A DNA stretch of 64,000 nt from Longibacter sp051155795 (GTDB lineage: Bacteria > Bacteroidota > Rhodothermia > Rhodothermales > Salinibacteraceae), in the NCBI RefSeq assembly GCF_051155795.1, contig NZ_DAXETW010000052.1, positions 1-64,000 of the forward strand, given 5' to 3'. The position numbers and the translations under genes are program-made. The notes beneath the pieces are model-generated. The model saw only the letters and a list, made by a program, of their open reading frames with translations, had not been told where the DNA came from and made no database searches. Numbering within the stretch: position 1 is the stretch's first letter; each line of letters begins with the position of its first letter. Below, piece by piece: positions 25,455 to 33,283 of this stretch.

Positions 25455-26516
25455 ATGGCGCGTCTCGCGATTGTCGGTGCCGGCCTTTCGGGCCTGGCAG
25501 CGGCGTGGTCTCTCCGATCGCATCCGATCGACATCACCCTCTTCGAAAAGAGCCGGGGATACTCCGGACGAGCGGCAACCCGTGGAAAGTACGGGGCGCG
25601 TTACGATCACGGTGCGAATTTCGTCACGCCGTCGTCCGACCGTGTGCGGTCCCTGTTGTTCGACCAACTTCCCACGGACAGCCTCGCTCAGATTGAGGGC
25701 GAGGTGTGGTCGTTCGACGCGTCCGGACGGATCGAGAAACCGTCGGCCGCGAACGGAAGCACGGAATCGTGGACGTACGAACGAGGGATCAGCACACTCG
25801 GCAAGCTTCTCGGACGGCGAACATCTGCTCAGACGTTGATGGAAACGCGTGTAGCGCAGCTTGGCCGGTCGAACGGGCGATGGAGGGTGACAGACACCGA
25901 GGCGGGCTCGCACGGCCCGTTCGATGCCGTACTGCTAACGCCCCCCGCGCCGCAGACGGCAACGCTCCTGAAGGATACCGCCGCGGCGCTGAGCGAGGCA
26001 CGCCTGACGGATCAGGTCGCGAGCCTGGCAGACGTGGTCGACGACGTCCGGTACCACGCGCAATTCACCTACGTCTTCGGGTTCGACCGGACCATCGAGC
26101 GGGCTGGCCCTTACCACGGCCTGCTGAATACCGACGGCGGCCACGATATTGCCTGGATCGGTTTCGAACACGACAAGCCGGCCCGTGCGCCCGACGGAGA
26201 AAACATCATCGTGATTCAGATGTCGCCCGACTGGACGCGTTCGAGAGTAGATGCGGACCCGGATTCGTTTCTTCCGGCTGCGAAGGAGCATGCGAGCGAC
26301 GTGCTGGGTGTGAGCCTGAAACGACCAACCTGGTACGACACGCAGCGGTGGCGGTACTCGATGCCGGCCGAGGGCGCCAACGTGGAGGCGCTGGCCGACG
26401 GCGCCGACGCCGGCCTCTTTTTCGCCGGGGATTACGTCGCTGGGGTGGGCCGAATCGGCCCGGCCATCGAGACGGGACTGGACGCCGCCGCCCGGATCGG
26501 CGACCATCTCCTGTGA
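25455..26516 (+). CDS. FAD-dependent amine-oxidase/renalase-like oxidoreductase
   Basis: A 353-residue flavoprotein. The FAD dinucleotide motif GAGLSGLAAAW lies at 8-18, followed by the second ribose-binding FEKSRGYSGRAATR (30-43). The distal FAD motif DAGLFFAGDYVAGVGRIGPA is near 318-340. This layout matches NAD(P)/FAD oxidoreductases of the renalase/amine-oxidase type. The real substrate is unknown. The ferredoxin-NADP reductase-like gene follows convergently (42-base gap between stops). Confidence 0.82.
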   Translation: MARLAIVGAGLSGLAAAWSLRSHPIDITLFEKSRGYSGRAATRGKYGARYDHGANFVTPSSDRVRSLLFDQLPTDSLAQIEGEVWSFDASGRIEKPSAANGSTESWTYERGISTLGKLLGRRTSAQTLMETRVAQLGRSNGRWRVTDTEAGSHGPFDAVLLTPPAPQTATLLKDTAAALSEARLTDQVASLADVVDDVRYHAQFTYVFGFDRTIERAGPYHGLLNTDGGHDIAWIGFEHDKPARAPDGENIIVIQMSPDWTRSRVDADPDSFLPAAKEHASDVLGVSLKRPTWYDTQRWRYSMPAEGANVEALADGADAGLFFAGDYVAGVGRIGPAIETGLDAAARIGDHLL

Positions 26517-26558
26517 CCGTCGGTCAGGCCGACGCAGGCCTGTTCCGCCATGACGCTT

Positions 26559-27326
26559 CTACGCAGAGACCCGCTCGACAAAGTATTTCTCCTCGTGAAT
26601 GACCTCCTCCGGCAGACCGGCTCGTGCGAGAATGCCCTGGGCTTTGTCGATCATCTGAGGGTGGCCGCAGGTGTACCCCGCGGTATCGTCGAGCGGCACT
26701 CCCCATCCGTCGAGGTGTTTTCGAAGGACGTCCTCCACTCGGCCGGTTTCACCGGCCCATTCGGTTTCGTCCCACGGACGGCTGACGGTTGGGACGTATG
26801 AAAGCCAGTCGTGCTCTTCCGCAAGGGTTGTAAGCTCCGGTACGTAACGCCCGAGCTCCCACGAATGACTGGCGCCGTGTAAGATCATGACCCGGTACGG
26901 CGTCTCGACCGCGCCCGTCTCCAGCGCGCGAAGCTGATCGCGCACGATGCTCACGTAGGGGCCCACGCCGGTCACCGTCGCGGCCATCAGGTGGTGGCGG
27001 CACGACGTGTCCAGTACGAACCGACCGACGAGCTTGTCTCGCATCCAAATCTCTGCGCCTTCCTCCAGCTCCCAGAGACGCGGCGTCAGCTTTCCCTCGT
27101 CTACGCGCTCGATAAAGAACTCCATCATCTCCTCGCCGGGTGCGGACGCGACCGAGTAGGGGCGGAGAAGCGGCCGACCCGTCGCGTCGTCCATTACGCC
27201 GAGCGTCGCGTACTGGCCCGGCTTAAAGTCGACCGGGGCGGGCGCCTTCATTCGAAAAAGCGCCAGATCGTCCGCAAAGTCGATCCGTTCGACGAGCGTT
27301 AGAGCACTGTAGCCGGAGAGATCCAT
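26559..27326 (-). CDS. ferredoxin--NADP reductase-like flavoprotein
   Basis: A 255-residue FNR-fold enzyme. An N-terminal FAD barrel has PGQYATLGV (42-50) and RPYSVAS (64-70, the FAD RxYS motif). A C-terminal NADP domain has VTGVGPYVSIVRDQL and CGHPQMIDKAQGIL. It moves electrons between NADPH and ferredoxin or flavodoxin. ATG 27326 is chosen because upstream codons to 27464 are Arg/Thr-rich and lie in the intergenic space before the CAP gene. It clusters with two other pyridine-nucleotide flavoproteins. Confidence 0.85.
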   Translation of the reverse strand: MDLSGYSALTLVERIDFADDLALFRMKAPAPVDFKPGQYATLGVMDDATGRPLLRPYSVASAPGEEMMEFFIERVDEGKLTPRLWELEEGAEIWMRDKLVGRFVLDTSCRHHLMAATVTGVGPYVSIVRDQLRALETGAVETPYRVMILHGASHSWELGRYVPELTTLAEEHDWLSYVPTVSRPWDETEWAGETGRVEDVLRKHLDGWGVPLDDTAGYTCGHPQMIDKAQGILARAGLPEEVIHEEKYFVERVSA

Positions 27327-27342
27327 GGTGCGGTGGAGTCGG

Positions 27343-27954
27343 TCAGCAGAAGATTTGGGTGACGTAAAAACGAGTTCCGTCGGTTGCGACAGCGATCGCT
27401 TCCCCGTCGTATCGTGGCTCCAGAAGGTTCGCGCGGTGACCCGGCGAGTCCATCCAGCCGTCAACGATCGCCTCCGCCAGACTCGACGCGTTCATCCAGT
27501 CGTATTCACGACGGACCTTGCGGCCGTCCTCGTAGATCTCGCGATACTCCCGGTAAAGCGTGCCTTTGAAAAGATTTTCCCCGAAGCCATGGGCGGTCGT
27601 CCGTTCGTCGATCTGTTTGTCGCAGGAGAGACCGAGCGAGCGTGCTCGGTCATTGACCGATGCACCGTCGGGGTTTTCGTGTCCGAAAAAGTCGCGGGCG
27701 GCCATATCCCGGCTGTGCATCTGCGCGAGGGGCCGCAGCGAGTCGCTGTATTGCAGGCGAGAGATTCCCCGACGGGAGCGGATCTGATTGACCCGATCGT
27801 GCACCAAACTTTGCACGCGAGTTAGGTTCAGGTCCGGTCCCGTTGTATCTGCCGCCACGGGGCTCTGGCCGTGAGGAGGGGCCGGCGATAGAGCCGATGC
27901 GAACAGCGTGATCGCAAGCAGGATGGGGCCGAGGATACGTAGCGGAAGCGGCAT
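27343..27954 (-). CDS. secreted CAP-domain (SCP/PR1) protein
   Basis: A 203-residue exported protein. A signal peptide (1-30, LRILGPILLAITLFASALSP) is followed by a CAP domain (about 45-203). The CAP signatures are SRDMAARDFFGHENPDG (the HxNP-type), GENLFKG and WMDSPGHRANLL. CAP proteins are extracellular, often metal- or lipid-binding, and their bacterial role is mostly unknown. ATG 27954 is preferred to 27987 because the signal peptide begins there. The next start, of the FNR-like gene, is 17 bases beyond its stop, so co-transcription is possible. Confidence 0.85.
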   Translation of the reverse strand: MPLPLRILGPILLAITLFASALSPAPPHGQSPVAADTTGPDLNLTRVQSLVHDRVNQIRSRRGISRLQYSDSLRPLAQMHSRDMAARDFFGHENPDGASVNDRARSLGLSCDKQIDERTTAHGFGENLFKGTLYREYREIYEDGRKVRREYDWMNASSLAEAIVDGWMDSPGHRANLLEPRYDGEAIAVATDGTRFYVTQIFC

Positions 27955-28107
27955 GGTGCGTGCAGGGTCGCGTAAGGAGAGGGACACGCGGTCGGATTTC
28001 CACCGTCAGGTTGCTACGGTGGGGCACTCACAGGTCGACGCGTGTCCCCTGCGTGCGTGCAGAGAGCAAACGTCCCGCACGGTTCTGGGTTCGCAATCCA
28101 GGTGTCG

Positions 28108-29295
28108 TTACGAGAGGGCGGAATCGGCCCGGACCCGTGCGACGCCCCGCGGTGGAAAGGCGCCGTTATACGCGTGTATCCAGCGACGATCCAGCCAGTG
28201 CTTCATTCGGAGCGCCGGTCGGCCGTGCCACCAGATACCGCGCTCGACCCACAGGCCGTCCGGTTCGCCGGTGGAGAGGATCAGGGGAGCGACGGGGTAT
28301 GGCCGGAATACTCGCAACGTGTCGGGCGAGGGAGGCGCGCCGGAGCGGTGGAGGCTGTGAATGCTGCGTTCCAAGTTCTTGACCAGGTCGTGGCCCTGCT
28401 TGACGGCATGAACGCCGATTCTACCGAGGTCTTCGTCCCCGTCCACGAGAGCGCTGTCTCCGGCGGCAAGGATGCGGGGATGGCCGCAAACCTGCAGGTG
28501 TCGGCTCACCTTCACGAATCCACGCGCGTCCACCGGAAGGTCGCTACTTGTTAGAACCTCGGGGCCTTTTACACCGGTCGCCCACAGCAGACCGTCGGAC
28601 GGGAGTCGGCGGCCGTCGCTCAGCGTCACTTCCGATTCCGTGGCGGTGGTGACGCGCACCCCCGTGAACACATCCACGCCGCGTCTGACGAGGCGCTGTT
28701 TCACGTGCGCTTGCAGACCGCGAGGAAAGCCCGGCAAGAGCGCGTCTTCTGCTTCAACCACGGTGCAAGACAGATCGTGGTGCCGGCCGGCGGCCTGAAA
28801 GCGAGCGGACACGTTTAGGGCGATCTCTACGCCGGCAGCGCCACCCCCAGCAATACAGAGGTGCAGATGATCCCCTGGCGAGTGAAGGACTCCCCGAACG
28901 CGCCTGTTCACATCCGGCAACCGGTGCAGCGGCTTGGTCGGCGTCGCAGCAGCGGGAAGTGCAGGATTTCGACCTCCGACATTCAGAACGAGGAGATCAT
29001 ACGGATACGACGCTCCGGAGGCGTCCACGACCGCCTGTTCATCCACGTTTACCTTGGCGATGGCATGTGCGCGAAACGGGATGCCCGCCCGTTCGCAGAG
29101 GGCGTCAAGCTCGATCGACACATCCCGTCGCTGATACACGCCGCCCAGCAGTTCCGGCACCATGCCCGAGTAGTAGAGTCGGGGATGGGCGTCGAAGAGG
29201 CGGACGGATGCCAGTCCGTCACGGACCCAGACGGCGGAACGGACGATGGTCGGAAGCATGGCATGCCCACCGCCGACGAGGAGGACACGTACCAT
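28108..29295 (-). CDS. NAD(P)/FAD oxidoreductase (NDH-2/SelD-linked type)
   Basis: A 395-residue pyridine-nucleotide disulfide oxidoreductase-type protein. An FAD-binding motif at the N-terminus (VLLVGGGHAMLPTIV) is followed by VLNVGGRNP and a NAD-binding GGGAAGVEIAL (about 150-160). A distal FAD element is ILAAGDSALVD. It resembles the family sometimes fused to or placed near SelD, but selD is not in view. There is no second GxGxxG break or membrane tail. It is probably a cytoplasmic quinone or NAD(P)H oxidoreductase of unknown partner. Confidence 0.75.
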   Translation of the reverse strand: MVRVLLVGGGHAMLPTIVRSAVWVRDGLASVRLFDAHPRLYYSGMVPELLGGVYQRRDVSIELDALCERAGIPFRAHAIAKVNVDEQAVVDASGASYPYDLLVLNVGGRNPALPAAATPTKPLHRLPDVNRRVRGVLHSPGDHLHLCIAGGGAAGVEIALNVSARFQAAGRHHDLSCTVVEAEDALLPGFPRGLQAHVKQRLVRRGVDVFTGVRVTTATESEVTLSDGRRLPSDGLLWATGVKGPEVLTSSDLPVDARGFVKVSRHLQVCGHPRILAAGDSALVDGDEDLGRIGVHAVKQGHDLVKNLERSIHSLHRSGAPPSPDTLRVFRPYPVAPLILSTGEPDGLWVERGIWWHGRPALRMKHWLDRRWIHAYNGAFPPRGVARVRADSALS

Positions 29296-29342
29296 GGATT
29301 CGGTTCATCCGTGTAACGTGATGAAGTCCGGCGGTGGGTCGA

Positions 29343-30323
29343 TTACCCGACGAGTCGTTCGATGACGGTGACCGGCGTGATTCCGTCCGCTTCCGCGTTG
29401 AAGTTGGTCACGATCCGGTGGCGGAGGACGGGAACGGCCATTCGCTTGATATCGGCTTCCAGCGGCGTCATGCGCCCGTCGAGTGCCGCCAGCGTTTTCG
29501 CGCCGAGGACGAGGTACTGTGAAGCGCGCGGGCCGGCGCCGTAGCTAAGATACTCATTCACGAAATCCGGTGCTGCGTCGGTCTGCGGGCGCGTCTGCGT
29601 TACGAGTCGGACGGCGTACTCGATCACATTGTCTGCAACGGGGATCTCGCGGACGAACTGCTGGAAACGGAGCAAGGTGGCGGCGTCCATGACAGGGCGT
29701 ACATCCGCGTTCTTCCCGGCCGTCGTCGACCGGACCACCTCTACCTCCTGGTCGAAGGAGGGGTAGTCGAGCCAGAGATTCAGCATGAAGCGGTCCAGCT
29801 GTGCCTCCGGAAGGGGATAGGTACCCTCCTGTTCGATCGGATTTTGTGTTGCGAGAACGAAGAAGGGCCGTTCCAGCTCAAACGTTTCGCCGGCAGCCGT
29901 AACGTGATTCTCCTGCATCGCCTCGAGCAAGGCCGCCTGCGTCTTGGGCGGCGTACGGTTGATTTCGTCCGCAAGGACCACGTTGGCGAACACGGGTCCG
30001 CGGGCGAACTCAAAGCTCCGCGCGCCGGTGTCGGATTCCTGGATGATCTCCGTGCCCGTGATGTCGGACGGCATCAGGTCCGGCGTGAACTGAATTCGGC
30101 TGAAATCCAGTTCGAGCGCCCGTGCGAGCGTCCGAACAAGCAGCGTCTTGGCCAGCCCCGGAACCCCGATGAGGAGCGTGTGTCCTCGCGCCAGCAAGCA
30201 CACGACCACCATCTCGACGATGTCCTCTTGACCGACGATGACCTTTCCAATTTCCCGCCGCAACTCATCATACGTCTTGCTCAGCTCATGGAGCGTTTCG
30301 GGCGTCTGGTCGGCCATAGACAC
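29343..30323 (-). CDS. MoxR-type AAA+ ATPase
   Basis: A 326-residue MoxR ATPase. It has Walker A GVPGLAKT (about 54-61), Walker B VVLADEINR (about 118-126), sensor 1 VLATQNPIEQEGTYPL and a C-terminal lid domain. MoxR proteins act as chaperones or remodellers, often for metal or VWA-domain partners. Here it follows the three PPIase genes, so an envelope-protein folding role is the sensible inference. A hairpin (30376-30400) lies in the 90-base gap after surA. Confidence 0.9.
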   Translation of the reverse strand: MSMADQTPETLHELSKTYDELRREIGKVIVGQEDIVEMVVVCLLARGHTLLIGVPGLAKTLLVRTLARALELDFSRIQFTPDLMPSDITGTEIIQESDTGARSFEFARGPVFANVVLADEINRTPPKTQAALLEAMQENHVTAAGETFELERPFFVLATQNPIEQEGTYPLPEAQLDRFMLNLWLDYPSFDQEVEVVRSTTAGKNADVRPVMDAATLLRFQQFVREIPVADNVIEYAVRLVTQTRPQTDAAPDFVNEYLSYGAGPRASQYLVLGAKTLAALDGRMTPLEADIKRMAVPVLRHRIVTNFNAEADGITPVTVIERLVG

Positions 30324-30375
30324 GGCAGGAAGGAAAAGGGGAGAAGGGCGGGCAGCGTTCAGAGGTGTACAAAGA

Positions 30376-30400
30376 CCGGTGCCCGGGTCGAGGGCACCGG
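30376..30400 (-). terminator. GC-rich hairpin between surA-like gene and moxR
   Basis: CCGGTGCCC ... GGGCACCGG gives a 9-bp stem with a 7-base loop in the 90-base spacer. On the minus strand it is followed by TCTTTGTA, a weak T-tract. It may act as a partial terminator or an mRNA processing or stability element that sets the moxR dose. Confidence 0.45.
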
Positions 30401-30413
30401 CCGGAGAAACGGG

Positions 30414-31814
30414 TTACCGCGTCGCGGTGAGGTCGTCCTTATCGACGCGGATGTCCACGAAGATCTCGTCTCGAAGCTCGGACAGCCACTCATCCATCAC
30501 GCGCTGCTGTTTCTCGCGGAGGGCGGCCTGCCGGACGAGTTCGTAGTCCTGCTCGAGATTGATTCGGTGCGGCGGAAGACGACGCTGGAGAAGGACGATG
30601 TGGTACGCCCGCTCTCCATTCAGGAGGTTGACCTCGCTCGGCTCGCTGATTTCGCCAACCTCAATAGAGTTGATCGTCCGCTGCCAACTCGGTCCGAGGC
30701 GCTGCAGGGCAAGGTCTCGAATCCCCGTCTGCGGGTCCGTGACGCGGCCGCCGTTGCGTTTGGAGCGTTCCTCCTCGGAGTGTCGCTTGGCCATCAGCTC
30801 GAAGGGCACGTCTGGGTTGTTCACAAGCGTGTCGCGCACCGCTTCGAGATAGTCGATGGCAGGCGAGGCCTCAGCGCGGCTCTGGTCGACCCGGATCAGG
30901 ATGTGGTTCAGGTCCACAATGTCGCCGCGCCGGTCGTTGACGCGAATGATGTGATATCCCTTGTGCTGCGGGTTATAGAAAATCCGGGAAACCTCACCGA
31001 TGGGCGTGCGAGCGGCCACGGCGGCGAAGTCCGCCACGAAAGCGTCGAGCGGGAGGCCTTCGATGGCGCCGCCTTCGCGCGCCGACCCGGTATCGTCTGA
31101 GAACTGCTTGGCCATCTCCTCGAAGTTAGCGCCGGCGTTCACGATGGAGTCGCGAATCGTTTTCAGAATGCTACGGGCCTCCTTCCGTGCGGCTTCGCTC
31201 ATCTCCGGGTAGCGCACGACGTGAGAGATCCGCACCGATTCCGGCTGCCGGGGCAGGGAGTCCTGCGGTTGCTTTTGGAACCACTGCTGAACCTCGCTCG
31301 GTGTGACCTCGATCTTGTTCAGCTTCTGACGCTGTAGCTGCTGCGCGAGGATCTGGTTTCGAATCTGGGGTGTCATCTCCTCTCGGACCTCGAGAATATC
31401 CATCCCGAACGCCTGTTCCAGCTGCTCCTGTCCGCCGTTCTGTTCGATCCACGAGTCCAGCTGCTGCTCCACCATCTCGTCCGTCGCCGTGATGTTGGTA
31501 TCCCGACGGGCCTGTTCGATCAGAATGTTCTCGTCGACCATTCGGTCCAGGGCCTGCATCCAGAGATCGTTGCTGTAGGACGTGCCCCGCTGCTGTTGGA
31601 GCATCTGGGCGACCATCTGGTCAACGTCGCTCTTCAGCACGATCTCGTCGCCGACAACGGCCACGATACGATCGACGACCTGCTTGCTCCGGGCCTGCGA
31701 GGTGTCCTGTGCCTGCACCGGCGAAGCGACGGGACTCGATAGCAGGAGAACGAGCGCGACGAGACCCACGCCGATGCAATGCGTGGAGTACGAACGGGCG
31801 GGGGAGGAAAGCAT
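30414..31814 (-). CDS. surA: SurA-type periplasmic peptidyl-prolyl isomerase
   Basis: A 466-residue exported chaperone. A signal peptide (1-35, ending SPVQAQDT) is followed by a SurA N-terminal helical domain, two parvulin (PpiC) domains (about 180-280 and 290-400) and a C-terminal helix. The parvulin domains show VRISHVVRYPEMSEAARKEA, GGAIEGLPL, and then LNHILIRVDQ. It should assist outer-membrane protein folding in the periplasm. ATG 31814 is used; the frame open to 31913 starts in low-complexity sequence. It lies between the PpiC lipoprotein and moxR on the same strand. Confidence 0.88.
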   Translation of the reverse strand: MLSSPARSYSTHCIGVGLVALVLLLSSPVASPVQAQDTSQARSKQVVDRIVAVVGDEIVLKSDVDQMVAQMLQQQRGTSYSNDLWMQALDRMVDENILIEQARRDTNITATDEMVEQQLDSWIEQNGGQEQLEQAFGMDILEVREEMTPQIRNQILAQQLQRQKLNKIEVTPSEVQQWFQKQPQDSLPRQPESVRISHVVRYPEMSEAARKEARSILKTIRDSIVNAGANFEEMAKQFSDDTGSAREGGAIEGLPLDAFVADFAAVAARTPIGEVSRIFYNPQHKGYHIIRVNDRRGDIVDLNHILIRVDQSRAEASPAIDYLEAVRDTLVNNPDVPFELMAKRHSEEERSKRNGGRVTDPQTGIRDLALQRLGPSWQRTINSIEVGEISEPSEVNLLNGERAYHIVLLQRRLPPHRINLEQDYELVRQAALREKQQRVMDEWLSELRDEIFVDIRVDKDDLTATR

Positions 31815-31915
31815 GCAGTCGAAAATCGAGATCAGCAAAAAAAGGAGGTCAAATAAGGCGAAATCAGCGCGGGCAACTCGGTCGCACCGGCTCGGGATCA
31901 TCTTGCCTGTCAACG

Positions 31916-33253
31916 CTAACCCGTCGGCGTGCCGGTTGTGTCTGTCGCCTCGGTCGTATCGCGCATACCGGGCGAAGGCTCAGGGGATGCATCCGAGGGT
32001 TCAGACGACGCATCGTCCAGCGACACGCCGGTCGTGTCGGTCGGCGGCTCCGCCGAAGGTTCGGATGATACCGCGGGCGGTTGCTCGGTGGCCGTATCGG
32101 GTGAAGCATCCGGCGCTTGCTCAGCCGGCATGTCGGTCGGTTCAGGCGAAGCATCCCGCGACCCGTCCGCTGAAGGGGCGGGTGACGCCTCCGGCGTTTC
32201 TGCCGGAGGCGAGGGCTCTGGTGCGCCCGATGCGTCTACATCGCCAGGTTCGGTGCTGAGCGTATCAGGGGAGCCGGGCGGCTCCTCGACGTGCTCACCG
32301 TCGGACGAACTGTAATTGGGCAGATCCAGCTCGTTCCGAGCAGCAGCTTGATTGCGAAGTTGTTGAACCTCGCGTGCATACATCTGTTTCCGCGAGCGAA
32401 TCGTGAGGCGACGCCGGATCTGGTCCCTGACCCAGCGAAGCTCGGGCTCCGAACCGGCTGGGATCCGCTCCACGAGCTGGACGACGTGAAACAGGCTGTC
32501 GTCTTCGACCACCGGGGAAATCTGAGCCGGGCCGAGCTCAGCGAGTTCATCCCGCACGTACGGGTGATGTCCAAACAGTCGGGATTCCGGAACGAAGGTC
32601 GCTGCAAGCCGGCGCGATTCGGCGGGATGGTCCACGTACTGCGACAGCAGCACGTCAAACGTGCTGTCGAGCGGTGCGCCGCGGGTCGCGGCTTCCTGCA
32701 GCGCCGATCGGGCCTGCTCTGCTGTAGAACGGGAGGGCACCGCGAGGTGCCGAACCTGGACGAACGGTTCACGGAGCGTTAACTGGTCCCGATTGCTCTG
32801 GAAGTAATTCCGAATCTCGGTCTCCGAGGGGCCGACATCGGCCTGTTCGTACATGCGGTCGGTTAGCGCGGTCACGAGGATGGAGCGTTCCTGCTGACGG
32901 ATCTGTCGCTGTACATCCGGTTCTTCGCGCAGGTTGAGGCGCTCGGCTTCGCGGAGGAGGAGCGTCCGCGTGACCCATTGCTCTACGATCTGCTGGCGCG
33001 CCTCTGCGGTGTCCACGTCGGCCGGAAGCGCACCGATGGATTGGCTCAGTTCCGCTTCCGTAAGGTAGGCGTCACCGACGCGTGCGACGTATGCTTCTGG
33101 CTCCTCGCTGCCGCCGCACCCGGTCAGGTAGGGCATCGTCAGGATAACGAGAAGGGCCGTAGCAGCGATTGACCAGAGGGACGACGCAGAGCCGGATCGA
33201 TATGTGGGTTGGACGGCCGGAAAACGGTCCATGGAGCAGGTGCGTGTGGACAA
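31916..33253 (-). CDS. PpiC-type peptidyl-prolyl isomerase lipoprotein with long low-complexity tail
   Basis: A 445-residue predicted lipoprotein. The lipobox is LTGCGG (Cys46 from the 33253 start). If the second Met (33232) is used, the signal shortens by seven residues. Residues 55-290 are SurA-N-like and parvulin-like (QVRHLAVPSRSTAEQARSAL, then FHVVQLVERIP). Residues 300-445 are a Pro/Glu/Ser/Thr/Asp-rich tail (for example EPSPPAETPEASPAPSADGS) with no predicted fold. A membrane-anchored PPIase with an extended acidic tail would sit at the cell surface or in the periplasm. It is 31 bases after the first PPIase gene and about 100 bases before the surA-like gene. Confidence 0.82.
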   Translation of the reverse strand: MSTRTCSMDRFPAVQPTYRSGSASSLWSIAATALLVILTMPYLTGCGGSEEPEAYVARVGDAYLTEAELSQSIGALPADVDTAEARQQIVEQWVTRTLLLREAERLNLREEPDVQRQIRQQERSILVTALTDRMYEQADVGPSETEIRNYFQSNRDQLTLREPFVQVRHLAVPSRSTAEQARSALQEAATRGAPLDSTFDVLLSQYVDHPAESRRLAATFVPESRLFGHHPYVRDELAELGPAQISPVVEDDSLFHVVQLVERIPAGSEPELRWVRDQIRRRLTIRSRKQMYAREVQQLRNQAAARNELDLPNYSSSDGEHVEEPPGSPDTLSTEPGDVDASGAPEPSPPAETPEASPAPSADGSRDASPEPTDMPAEQAPDASPDTATEQPPAVSSEPSAEPPTDTTGVSLDDASSEPSDASPEPSPGMRDTTEATDTTGTPTG

Positions 33254-33283
33254 AGGCGGGACGAAGCGGGGTCGACCGTATGG

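Noticed and set aside
31838..31852. AAGGAGGTCAA-like Shine-Dalgarno on the plus strand
   Set aside because: No start codon or ORF follows at a fitting distance; it is antisense to the surA-like gene's upstream region.
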